The translations under genes and the position numbers were made by a program. The notes beneath the pieces were generated by a model, which saw only the letters and a list, made by a program, of their open reading frames with translations, searched no databases and had not been told where the DNA came from. Shown one piece after another: positions 25,363 to 32,360 of a stretch of 39,658 bases of DNA. The DNA is from a virus. The DNA lies in IMG/VR virus record IMGVR_UViG_3300027797_000056, positions 1 to 39,658 of that record; one strand, written 5' to 3'. How positions within the stretch are numbered: the first letter of the stretch is position 1; each line of letters starts with the position of its first letter.

Positions 25363-27336
25363 ATGAAAGACCCCGTGCTCAACTCTAAAGAGGCCCTCTC
25401 ATCTCAGCAGCCCAAAAGGGTTGTATTTATTGAGATGTTCAGGGCCGGCCCGCAGATCTCCTCTACGGGACAGAAGTTGGTATTCACGGAGACTGACTTG
25501 GATCAAGTGGCAGGGTCTTACGACCCTGTCCTCCACGAGGCTCCTCTGATTATCGGCCATGACCAGCAGGATGATACTCCGGCTCTAGGTTGGGTACGTA
25601 AAGTCTGGAGAAAAGGCAAAGAACTTTGGGGTAAGGTAGAACTTACCCCTAAAGCCGAACAGCTCATCAAAGATGGGGTGTTTAAAAAAGTAAGTAGTTC
25701 ATTCTACCTGCCCGAGGCTGAAACGAATCCTACACCCGGTAAGTTATCCCTACGCCATCTTGGTTTGGTTTCTATTCCGGCGGTGAAAGGACTCACTGCT
25801 TTCTCGGAGTCATCCGAGCAAGAAACGATAACAATCACCCCCTCCGAAGGGGAGTCTTCCATTTCGTTTAAAGAACACTTAGGAAAAAATCAAACTATGG
25901 CTAGGAAGAAAACCAAACCAGAAACCTCCACTTCGGTTGCCTCGGTCGTCGAGCACACTGAAGGCGGGGGAATGACCGTCAATATCAATATTGGTGGTGG
26001 CGAAAAGGCTAAGGCCAACGTATACGATGATAACGGAAACCAGATTTCCGAGACCGGTGCTCCTGCCGAGTACGACATGGACTACGGCACCGAATCCGAT
26101 ATGGAGATGGATCCGGCCATGAGCATGGCTGACGACCCCAACTCCTCAGACGACCTAGGTCTAGAGGATGACATGGGTGGAGATCCTACAGCGGATCCTT
26201 CGGCAGATCCCTCAGAGGACCCTTCAGCGGCTCCCTCAGGTGAAGGCGAAGACGGCTCAGCAGATCCTATGGAGGCTGGTGGAAACGGTTCGGCAGATCC
26301 TATGGCGGATCCTTCAGAAGAAGGCCCGCAAGATCCCGGTATGGAAACCGACGATATTTCGGGAGATATGGAGGGTAGTGATCAGAAGATCGCTAAACTT
26401 GCCTCCGAGTACGAAATCGAAGACCTAATTAAAGCCCTAGCTTTAAAAACTGATGCTACTTCCATGATGGAAGGTGAAGGAATGTCTTACGGCGAAATGC
26501 CTGAAGGACTCAAAAAAGCCATCGAGGCTAAAAAGGAAGGCAAAAAGCCCGAAGAAGAGAGCACTGAAGACGAGGAGAAGGACTCCGAGGACATGGGAGA
26601 GACCGTTAAGGAAGGCGAGAAGCCATCCGATGCTGGTGCTCCTCCTTCCGAGGATGTGAGCGGAGCTGAAGAGCCTAAAGCCGAGGCCGTCTACTCAGAA
26701 GAGGAGACAGAAGAAGATGAAGAAGAAGTCGCTGACAATGGCGAAGGCTGCAAGAGCTACGAGGAAGAGACCGACGAAGAGAAGAAAAAGAAAGAGATGA
26801 TGATGAAGAGCAACATGTCAGAAGAGACCACTCCAGAAGAGGCTACAGGAACTCTGGATCATAGCGAGTCCGCTATGGGAGTTCAGGGACAGAATAACCT
26901 TCATGCCCGGGTAGCCGAATTGGAAGAGGAACTTGCCAGGCAGAAAAAGCTGATGAGAGAGAAGGAAATCTCTGATTTCTGCGAGACTCTCTACGGCGAG
27001 GGCAAACTCACTCAGCAGATCGTGTCTAAGACCGACCTGGTGAGATTCATGGAAACCCTCAATAACAAGAACTCGGTGAACTTCTCCGAGACCGGCAAAG
27101 CCTCGCAATTCGACTTCTTCAGAGGCATCCTGGGTAACCTACCCTCGATGGTAAGCTTTGAAGAGTTTGCGACACCAGCCTCTGCCCCTAAGGGCAGAAA
27201 GACCCCAACATCTTCAGTCGATGGGTACGTATACGATCCTTCCACCACCGAACTTCACGCTCAGGCGCTGGAGTACTCGGAGGAAAAGGGCGTCGAATAC
27301 ACCGTTGCTCTGAAGGCTATTCTATCCAACTCATAA
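25363..27336 (+). CDS. Prohead protease fused to acidic scaffold (Mu I-like)
   Basis: A 657-residue protein. Residues about 18-150 match Mu gpI-type prohead proteases: RVVFIEMFRAGPQ, the APLIIGHDQQDDTPALGWV block with the conserved GH, and KVSSSFYLP. Proteases of this type mature the capsid by cleaving scaffold. From about residue 230 the chain becomes a long, highly acidic Asp/Glu/Pro-rich segment with ADPSADPSEDPSA-type repeats, then a helical C-terminus, as expected of a scaffold. An in-frame ATG at residue 179 (25897, MARKKTKPE) follows a GGAAAAAA stretch and could give a separate scaffold protein, as in Mu I/Z. It lies 3 bp after the sheath gene and 12 bp before the decoration candidate. 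Confidence 0.85.
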   Translation: MKDPVLNSKEALSSQQPKRVVFIEMFRAGPQISSTGQKLVFTETDLDQVAGSYDPVLHEAPLIIGHDQQDDTPALGWVRKVWRKGKELWGKVELTPKAEQLIKDGVFKKVSSSFYLPEAETNPTPGKLSLRHLGLVSIPAVKGLTAFSESSEQETITITPSEGESSISFKEHLGKNQTMARKKTKPETSTSVASVVEHTEGGGMTVNINIGGGEKAKANVYDDNGNQISETGAPAEYDMDYGTESDMEMDPAMSMADDPNSSDDLGLEDDMGGDPTADPSADPSEDPSAAPSGEGEDGSADPMEAGGNGSADPMADPSEEGPQDPGMETDDISGDMEGSDQKIAKLASEYEIEDLIKALALKTDATSMMEGEGMSYGEMPEGLKKAIEAKKEGKKPEEESTEDEEKDSEDMGETVKEGEKPSDAGAPPSEDVSGAEEPKAEAVYSEEETEEDEEEVADNGEGCKSYEEETDEEKKKKEMMMKSNMSEETTPEEATGTLDHSESAMGVQGQNNLHARVAELEEELARQKKLMREKEISDFCETLYGEGKLTQQIVSKTDLVRFMETLNNKNSVNFSETGKASQFDFFRGILGNLPSMVSFEEFATPASAPKGRKTPTSSVDGYVYDPSTTELHAQALEYSEEKGVEYTVALKAILSNS

Positions 27337-27348
27337 GGAGATTAACAC

Positions 27349-27873
27349 ATGGCTAACGATCCACGTTACATGTCTTTCGATCACCAGTATGTTGAGACCG
27401 TGACCGTTACTAACGGCACAGCTCTTACCAGCGGTATCGAAGGCGCTCGCTTCATCACGCGCACTGGCGCTTATCCAGCCGCTAACGGTTACGCCGCTGG
27501 CGTTAACATCTACCGTATCTACGGTCAAGGACAGCTCAACGCTAACGGTTACCAGGTAAACGACGGCTCTACCCTGGTGTACGAAGGTCAACTAAATCCT
27601 TCCACCACACCTTACAAGCCTGGCGTGTTCCCCTACCAGGGTCTCGCTACTCTCGTAACCACAGGTATCGTTATCGTACAGGTAGCTGCCTCTCAGACCA
27701 TCACCCTTGACTCGCCCATCTTCTCTAACGCTTCAGGTCAGGCCGTAACCGGCGCTGCTGGAACCGGCAAAGTTGTTCTGGGTCGTGCACTCGACGCCGT
27801 TACAACCGGCGCTGGAGAGACCTCTTATGTTCGCGTGAAGCTCGGAAACGAAGCTGGCGCGGCTCTTGCTTGA
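27349..27873 (+). CDS. Head decoration-like protein
   Basis: A 174-residue small beta-rich, Gly/Ala/Thr-rich protein without Cys, placed between protease/scaffold and major capsid, where decoration proteins (DUF2190-type) usually sit. A strong AAGGAG lies just before the ATG. The C-terminal segment (GTGKVVLGRALDAVTTGAGETSYVRVKL) is typical of capsid-stabilising proteins that carry a parameter-like beta fold. The call rests on position and composition; no sharp motif was seen. Confidence 0.65.
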   Translation: MANDPRYMSFDHQYVETVTVTNGTALTSGIEGARFITRTGAYPAANGYAAGVNIYRIYGQGQLNANGYQVNDGSTLVYEGQLNPSTTPYKPGVFPYQGLATLVTTGIVIVQVAASQTITLDSPIFSNASGQAVTGAAGTGKVVLGRALDAVTTGAGETSYVRVKLGNEAGAALA

Positions 27874-27902
27874 TAACAGATACCTAAAGGAGAAAAACTA
27901 TC

Positions 27903-28889
27903 ATGATGAATCTTGATCAGGTCCGCGTAATTGACCCAATTCTTACGCAACTAGCTCAGGGCTATAAGAACGCTGAGGGTGTAGCCACCTTCTTCGCTCC
28001 CGCGGTATCTATGAATACTCGCGCTGGCCGTACTCTGGTATTTGGCAAGGAGGCTTTTGCGGCTCAGTCGTTCCTCCGTGCTCCTGGAACTAACATCCAG
28101 AAGATCCAGAATCAATTCGGAACTCGCTCGTTCGCTCTCCGTCAGGAAGCGATTAGCTGGGAGATCGCCGAAGAGATCGCTGCTGAAGCCAAGAACGGCG
28201 CCGCTCAGATTGACCTCCGTCAGTTTGCTGCTAAGGACGCCGCCAACCGCCTCATGCAGTCCTGGGAAGTTCAAGTTGCCGCTCAGGTGACCGACACTGC
28301 CCAGTACGAGACGAACAACGTGCTGAACCTCGCCACCTATAATGGCGGTGCTGACCAGTTCAACAGCCCTACCGCTGACGTGGAAGTGCTGATGGACGAC
28401 GCCAAGGAGCAGGTACGTAGCCAGATCGGTGTGTATCCCAACAAGTTGGTGCTTTCACCCGACGCTTTCAACGCTATGAAGCGTAACAAGCGCATCCGCG
28501 ACTTCATGCAGCGCGGTGTACTTGTCGACGAGAAGACTCTGGCTCAGATCTTCGGCCTCGACGAGATCCGCGTGGCTCGCAGACTGAAGCTCAACCAAGA
28601 TACCGGTGCTCTAGAGAACATCTACAACAACGCCGCTATCCTCTTCTACCATCCTTCAGCTTCCACTGACGGCTTCATGCCTGCTCTGGACGCCAACTAT
28701 GGTAACCCCGCCTTCGCTTACACCTACACTCTGAGTGGTTATCCTATCTCCACTCCTGAGCGCTTCAACATCGAGCGCAGAGTGTTCACCGGAGACATCC
28801 TCGTCGAGCGTAGCTTCGAGCTCGTCGGCATGGGTGAGAACGGTAAGTGCGGTTCCGGTTTCATCTTCCAGAACCCTGTCGCAGCTTGA
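27903..28889 (+). CDS. Major capsid protein (HK97-like fold, Mu-type)
   Basis: A 328-residue major head protein. It has AGRTLVFGKEAFA..., RQEAISWEIAEEIAAEAKNGAAQIDLRQFAAKDAANRLMQSWE, VLSPDAFNAMKRNKRIRDFM, then AILFYHPSA and a C-terminal FNIERRVFTGDILVERSFELVGMG, the layout of Mu-type capsid proteins. A strong AAAGGAG precedes ATG ATG (27903 and 27906). It follows the decoration gene by 29 bp. After the stop, CTTAGCTTAGCTAA adds further stop codons, then a very strong intrinsic terminator. The neat codon use (few rare codons by eye) suits high expression. Confidence 0.9.
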   Translation: MMNLDQVRVIDPILTQLAQGYKNAEGVATFFAPAVSMNTRAGRTLVFGKEAFAAQSFLRAPGTNIQKIQNQFGTRSFALRQEAISWEIAEEIAAEAKNGAAQIDLRQFAAKDAANRLMQSWEVQVAAQVTDTAQYETNNVLNLATYNGGADQFNSPTADVEVLMDDAKEQVRSQIGVYPNKLVLSPDAFNAMKRNKRIRDFMQRGVLVDEKTLAQIFGLDEIRVARRLKLNQDTGALENIYNNAAILFYHPSASTDGFMPALDANYGNPAFAYTYTLSGYPISTPERFNIERRVFTGDILVERSFELVGMGENGKCGSGFIFQNPVAA

Positions 28890-28915
28890 GCTTAGCTTAG
28901 CTAACTACAAAACTG

Positions 28916-28940
28916 GAGGCCTTCGGGCCTCTTTTTTTTT
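28916..28940 (+). terminator. Strong intrinsic terminator after major capsid gene
   Basis: GAGGCC, loop TTCG, GGCCTC, then nine T. It is a perfect 6-bp GC-rich stem with a UUCG tetraloop. It closes the sheath-to-capsid unit; a GTTTAAAG motif 22 bp on restarts transcription. Confidence 0.95.
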
Positions 28941-28961
28941 GCCCGCTGCCAAACACCCATA

Positions 28962-28971
28962 AGGTTTAAAG
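28962..28971 (+). promoter_or_regulatory. GTTTAAAG motif after capsid terminator
   Basis: Plus strand AGGTTTAAAG, 24 nt before the ATG at 28996 and just after a strong terminator. This is the clearest case where a promoter must lie in a short gap, and no sigma70-like boxes are visible there. Confidence 0.6.
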
Positions 28972-28995
28972 CTAGAAAGAAGAATTTGTAAGAAA

Positions 28996-29787
28996 ATGCC
29001 CGAACCGTTACCAGATAAGTTTGGCATAGCAGACAACTGTAATCCGGCAACAGTGGACTACTTTGTCGAGGTTTTTGGCTACCAGGAAGCAGTAGAACTC
29101 TCCAACATCGACAACCCCACGGGAAATAGCATAAATACCGATAAGATCCAGATAGCCCTTAATGACGCTGCCACACTAATCAATAACTACATTCTTACCG
29201 CTCCGCCTCAGGGTAAGATCCTGATCGCTGGGTCATATCGCCGCACTCAGGCCATTCTGGCCAGATGGTACCTGGACATCCTGCGCCCAAGGCAGCAGGT
29301 TATCGACGCGGCAGAGAAAGCTCTTGAGCAGCTCGAACTGTGGGCCTCCAAAGCCTCTCCGTCCAGTGGGCTTAAGTGGCAGGAAGCTTACCGCTACTGG
29401 ATGAGCGGTTGCACAATGACGAAGAGCTCCTACAACCGTGGCAGGAGCTTCACCGAGCCCTCTACCGCCAGGTGGGTGCTACGAGACGGAGGAAACAACC
29501 GCTGGTGGCAGTTCCCACGCAAGGAGGCAAACTCGGTACAACGTAACAACTCCGAAGCGCTATCAGATGCGGCTCTTCAGGTATCCTCAATCATGCCTGA
29601 ATCGGCACTGGAGGTCAATGAGCTATTCGACGCTCTGGAAACCACCCGTGGAATGGCGTCTTTCACCAATACGCAGAACGCTGTGGATCCAGAAGATGGC
29701 GATACCGTCATTGCCACCAACCCCACAGAAAACGCTACTGGCACTTTTGACAACTACAATGGCCTCCAAGAAGGCAATACTTTCTAA
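28996..29787 (+). CDS. Head-tail connector, Mu gp36-like (DUF1320)
   Basis: 263 residues. The N-terminal half matches DUF1320/Mu gp36-type connectors: DKIQIALNDAATLINNYI, RRTQAILARWYLDILRPRQQVIDAAEKALEQLE. These proteins join portal and tail at the neck. The C-terminal half (after residue 145) is an added Arg/Asn/Trp-rich extension ending in a flexible Asn/Thr-rich tail. It begins a new unit after the capsid terminator and precedes a gp37-like gene, as in Mu order. Confidence 0.75.
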   Translation: MPEPLPDKFGIADNCNPATVDYFVEVFGYQEAVELSNIDNPTGNSINTDKIQIALNDAATLINNYILTAPPQGKILIAGSYRRTQAILARWYLDILRPRQQVIDAAEKALEQLELWASKASPSSGLKWQEAYRYWMSGCTMTKSSYNRGRSFTEPSTARWVLRDGGNNRWWQFPRKEANSVQRNNSEALSDAALQVSSIMPESALEVNELFDALETTRGMASFTNTQNAVDPEDGDTVIATNPTENATGTFDNYNGLQEGNTF

Positions 29788-29789
29788 CC

Positions 29790-30128
29790 ATGAGTAACCA
29801 AACCTACGGATACGACCCATTTAACGCTGGCCCAGCCGACGGATCGGCATTCCTTCTCTCAAGCGGAGCCGGAGGAACCGACTGCTACTACGGTTCATCC
29901 TATGGCCCTCTGGGAGGGAGAGTGGGCGTGTTCCCTGACGGATCCGAATACAAGCAGGACGCAGCGGCCCTCAGACAGTACGTTATGAGCCTAGAAGCCA
30001 CTAGAAAGCTCCAGGATCTCGCCGACGTAAACTTTACCAGAAACGTAAAGCCCGGAGACGCCCTTCTCTACAACTTCACTACCGGCAATTGGGAGCTTCA
30101 AGCGTTTATTAGTGGCGGGAGCTGGTGA
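29790..30128 (+). CDS. Small structural protein with LADVN motif
   Basis: 112 residues. The N-terminal half is rich in Gly, Ser and Tyr. Residues 73-107 carry the phage-structural pattern L.DL.DVN....PGD.L.YN..TG.WEL, found in many fibre and neck proteins. The start is 2 bp after the upstream stop, and the next gene starts 3 bp after its end. The role is probably virion-associated; no specific name can be given. Confidence 0.65.
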   Translation: MSNQTYGYDPFNAGPADGSAFLLSSGAGGTDCYYGSSYGPLGGRVGVFPDGSEYKQDAAALRQYVMSLEATRKLQDLADVNFTRNVKPGDALLYNFTTGNWELQAFISGGSW

Positions 30129-30131
30129 CAG

Positions 30132-31067
30132 ATGCTCTTAGAAATTGAGAACCAGCTTCACCGAAGAGTACATGGAGTGCTTGGGCAGAGCGCGGTGGTG
30201 CTACGCCTTGCCGAGGAGCTTGATGAGTCGGGAAGAGTTGCCGAGCAGGCGATGATTATCATCAGCTACTCTAGCGAGAACTCTATCAACTCGAATAAGG
30301 GCGCTTACGTACCCACTGTGAGGACTAGGTCACTCACGTACAATATCACAATTATTCAGAAGCAGACACAGAGAGAAGGGCACAGTTTCGCCCTTCCGCT
30401 CATGGATATGATCTACGACTCCGTGACCGGCTGGGTGCCCGCGGTTCCCGGACTGGAGTTCCAGACGGGGTTCGAGCCAGGAGGCGGTCGCTTTATCCAG
30501 GTGACGGAAGCATCTCAGTTTATCTACGAGATGAGTTTTACGGTGCAGGTGAACCTTGCCGACGGTCGATTCTACTCGCAGCCATGCGCGGCGTTCGATC
30601 CTATCTCGCTGGGAGATTTTCTTCCCCAACGCAGTTGCCTACTCACACCAGATGGTAAGAACACCGGTATCGCTATCTGGAGGAGGAAGACGGGAGTGGA
30701 TGTTACCGAGGAGTATCTTGTCGAGGATCCCAGGTGCAAGGTGGAGATATCGGATAATCTGGAAGTTACTTGCAATTCGGCTTTTGATGGCACGGCTACT
30801 TACACCTTTACTCCTCGCATAGCCCTCTCATTTAACAGTAATGGCGAGAGGGTCGTAGACGCCTCAAAAACGCTCACTGGATCCCTGCAGAAGGTATGGA
30901 AATGCTATAAGGACAACACCCAGCCCTACCCACCTTGGTTTAAGTTAAATATAGACTCTTCGCTGTGGAGAAATAGTGCGGGAACGGTTCCCAACTCCAA
31001 GCCTGGAACCTCCTCCAGACAGGACCTCTACCTTAGCACAAATCCATCCTACGACAAACTAACATGA
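30132..31067 (+). CDS. Neck/tail-completion protein, Mu gp37-like
   Basis: 311 residues. Residues about 40-190 match Mu gp37-like proteins: IIISYSSENS, TRSLTYNITIIQKQTQREGHSFALPLMDMIYD, then GGRFIQVTEASQFIYEMSFTVQV. It follows the gp36-like gene after one small gene, the order seen in Mu-type neck modules. The C-terminal half (DPISLGDFLPQRSCLLTPDGKN onward) is an added domain without a recognised match. It is coupled to the Dps-like gene by an ATGA overlap. Confidence 0.7.
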   Translation: MLLEIENQLHRRVHGVLGQSAVVLRLAEELDESGRVAEQAMIIISYSSENSINSNKGAYVPTVRTRSLTYNITIIQKQTQREGHSFALPLMDMIYDSVTGWVPAVPGLEFQTGFEPGGGRFIQVTEASQFIYEMSFTVQVNLADGRFYSQPCAAFDPISLGDFLPQRSCLLTPDGKNTGIAIWRRKTGVDVTEEYLVEDPRCKVEISDNLEVTCNSAFDGTATYTFTPRIALSFNSNGERVVDASKTLTGSLQKVWKCYKDNTQPYPPWFKLNIDSSLWRNSAGTVPNSKPGTSSRQDLYLSTNPSYDKLT

Positions 31068-31471
31068 ACTCTCTATTCCACTCGGTTTTTTCCTCCCTTC
31101 TCAGCTTCAAGGGAGCAGCTCAGTTAGCGCACTGGAACGTCGTAGGAAGAGACTTCTACCAGCTGCACCTGCTCTTCGAGAAAGTATACGAGACTCTCGA
31201 TGCCCAAGTCGATACGTTTGCCGAGCAGGGAAGAAGCCTTGGCATAGAGATTCCAGGTAGCGTATTCAATCAGGTTCCTGACGTTGAGTGGTTTACCGGT
31301 TATGATCTTGCTGAGTGGTTGCTGATGCTGTGTGCTAGATACAAATCCGATCTGGAACTTATCAGAGAGCTCGCGGAACAGGAGAAACAGTTTGGGTTTG
31401 TCAATGTGATCGAAGGGTTTCTCACCGACAGTAATACTCTGTGCTACCTTCTAAAATCAACTCTTGAGTAA
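31064..31471 (+). CDS. Dps-like ferritin (mini-ferritin)
   Basis: A 135-residue protein of the Dps/ferritin-like family, which oxidises and stores iron and may bind DNA. All four ferroxidase ligands of Dps are present with exact family spacing: His23 (HWNVVG), His35, Asp50 and Glu54 (VDTFAEQGRSLG). In Listeria Dps these are H31, H43, D58 and E62, the same 12/15/4 intervals. The chain is shorter than typical Dps (150-170) and lacks a Lys-rich N-terminal tail. It overlaps the gp37-like gene by 4 bp, so it is expected to be made with late virion proteins. Iron handling or protection of DNA from peroxide are inferences; packaging into the virion is possible. Confidence 0.85.
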   Translation: MNSLFHSVFSSLLSFKGAAQLAHWNVVGRDFYQLHLLFEKVYETLDAQVDTFAEQGRSLGIEIPGSVFNQVPDVEWFTGYDLAEWLLMLCARYKSDLELIRELAEQEKQFGFVNVIEGFLTDSNTLCYLLKSTLE

Positions 31472-31479
31472 TACGTAAT

Positions 31480-31507
31480 AAAAAAGCCCCAGCGCTAAGC
31501 TCGGGGC
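31480..31507 (-). terminator. Intrinsic terminator between Dps-like and RlpA-like genes
   Basis: On the minus strand GCCCCGAGCTTAGCGCTGGGGC is followed by six T, after the end of the RlpA-like gene. The stem is GCCCC/GGGGC with an inner AGC/GCT. The plus-strand reading has only a weak T-run (CATCTTT), so it may act in both directions for these convergent genes. Confidence 0.8.
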
Positions 31508-31533
31508 CATCTTTGTATTCAGTTGTTAAGTTC

Positions 31534-31887
31534 TCAGTTCCAGCTGATGCACACGTCGTGCACGCCTCTAGACAGAGGGCCCAGGGCGCTAAAAGACTTA
31601 GCCGATAAATCTATGACCCTTCCGCCGACAAAAGGTCCGCGGTCTGTGATCACTGCTTTAGTGCTTTGGCCATTAGCAGTCACTGTAACAACCGTTCCAA
31701 AAGGTAGCCACTTATGCGCTGCTTGATTCGACCAGGTGTCAAACTTTCGACCTGATGCAGTAGTTCCTCCTTGGTATCCGTCCCCCAGGCCGTAGTAACT
31801 AGCTCCTCCGCATTGTCTTCCAGCGTATGCAGACATTGGAATAGAGGAAAGAATGGCGAGGCCTAGGCAAACAATAGTTTTCTTCAT
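31534..31887 (-). CDS. RlpA-like double-psi beta-barrel protein, secreted
   Basis: 117 residues from the ATG at 31887, preceded by CAGGAG. A cleavable signal peptide is clear: MKKTIVCLGLAILSSIPMSA, likely cut after AYA (residue 22). The mature part is an RlpA-type double-psi beta-barrel: ASYYG, TASG, HKWLPFGTVVTV, then TDRGPFVGGRVIDLS and LG. RlpA family members can cleave glycan strands of peptidoglycan. In active enzymes a Glu lies in the TANGE motif; here the corresponding residue is Arg (TASGRKFD, residue 47), while the Asp of DRGPF is kept. A host-wall or lysis-linked role is plausible; loss of activity is possible. It is convergent with the Dps gene. Confidence 0.85.
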   Translation of the reverse strand: MKKTIVCLGLAILSSIPMSAYAGRQCGGASYYGLGDGYQGGTTASGRKFDTWSNQAAHKWLPFGTVVTVTANGQSTKAVITDRGPFVGGRVIDLSAKSFSALGPLSRGVHDVCISWN

Positions 31888-32020
31888 GAAGCTCCTGTGT
31901 AGTGGACATGACATTCCAGGGTCATCTTTGCAATCTGCAATTGTTTATAGATGAATTAGATATGTTATGACGAGCGCCCGGCGATACACGAGAGGACTCG
32001 GATCGAAAAACGCTCGAGTT

Positions 32021-32034
32021 TAACTTTAAACTAA
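32021..32034 (-). promoter_or_regulatory. GTTTAAAG motif before RlpA-like gene
   Basis: Minus strand TTAGTTTAAAGTTA, 134 nt before the RlpA ATG and 10 nt after the stop of the gene at 32044-32325. The imperfect hairpin formed around that stop (GGCGATTA/TAATCCGCC) may end the upstream transcript. Confidence 0.5.
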
Positions 32035-32043
32035 GAAGGCGGA

Positions 32044-32325
32044 TTACTGTAATCGCCTAAATAGCTCTTTACCCTCCTTTATATTGGAGAGAAGGGTGGA
32101 CATAGAGACTGGCCTATGCCCCCCATTACTAATTATACCACGGCATCTGGGGTACTTGGTCGGGGGGTAGCCAGTTCGGCGAAGTAGCACAACGTCAGAG
32201 GCATCCGCTCCCACCCATCGAGTGGGTTTTTTGGCCTTTGACATCAGAGTGGGTTCCTCCCGGACGTAGAGGGAGAAACCGTAAGTGGATCTGAAGTAGT
32301 CGTTTATGTCGTCAAAAGACTTCAT
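32044..32325 (-). CDS. Small hypothetical protein
   Basis: 93 residues, basic (MKSFDDINDYFRSTYGFSLYV, then LMSKAKKPTRWVGADASDVVLLRRTGYP). It may be a nucleic-acid-linked protein by its charge, but no motif supports this. A TGGTATAAT extended -10 box lies 27 nt before the ATG. A second CGTGGTATAAT occurs inside the gene (32132-32142). It is downstream of the polymerase gene on the same strand. Confidence 0.6.
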   Translation of the reverse strand: MKSFDDINDYFRSTYGFSLYVREEPTLMSKAKKPTRWVGADASDVVLLRRTGYPPTKYPRCRGIISNGGHRPVSMSTLLSNIKEGKELFRRLQ

Positions 32326-32351
32326 TCTTATACCCTCAATACTATCTGCCC

Positions 32352-32360
32352 ATTATACCA
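32352..32360 (-). promoter_or_regulatory. Extended -10 element (TGGTATAAT)
   Basis: Minus strand TGGTATAAT, 27 nt before the ATG at 32325 and overlapping the end of the polymerase gene region. No good -35 box is seen. Confidence 0.5.

Noticed and set aside
32132-32142. CGTGGTATAAT inside the small gene at 32044-32325
   Set aside because: It matches the promoter word, but it lies within a coding region far from the next gene and lacks a -35 box, so it was not listed as a promoter.
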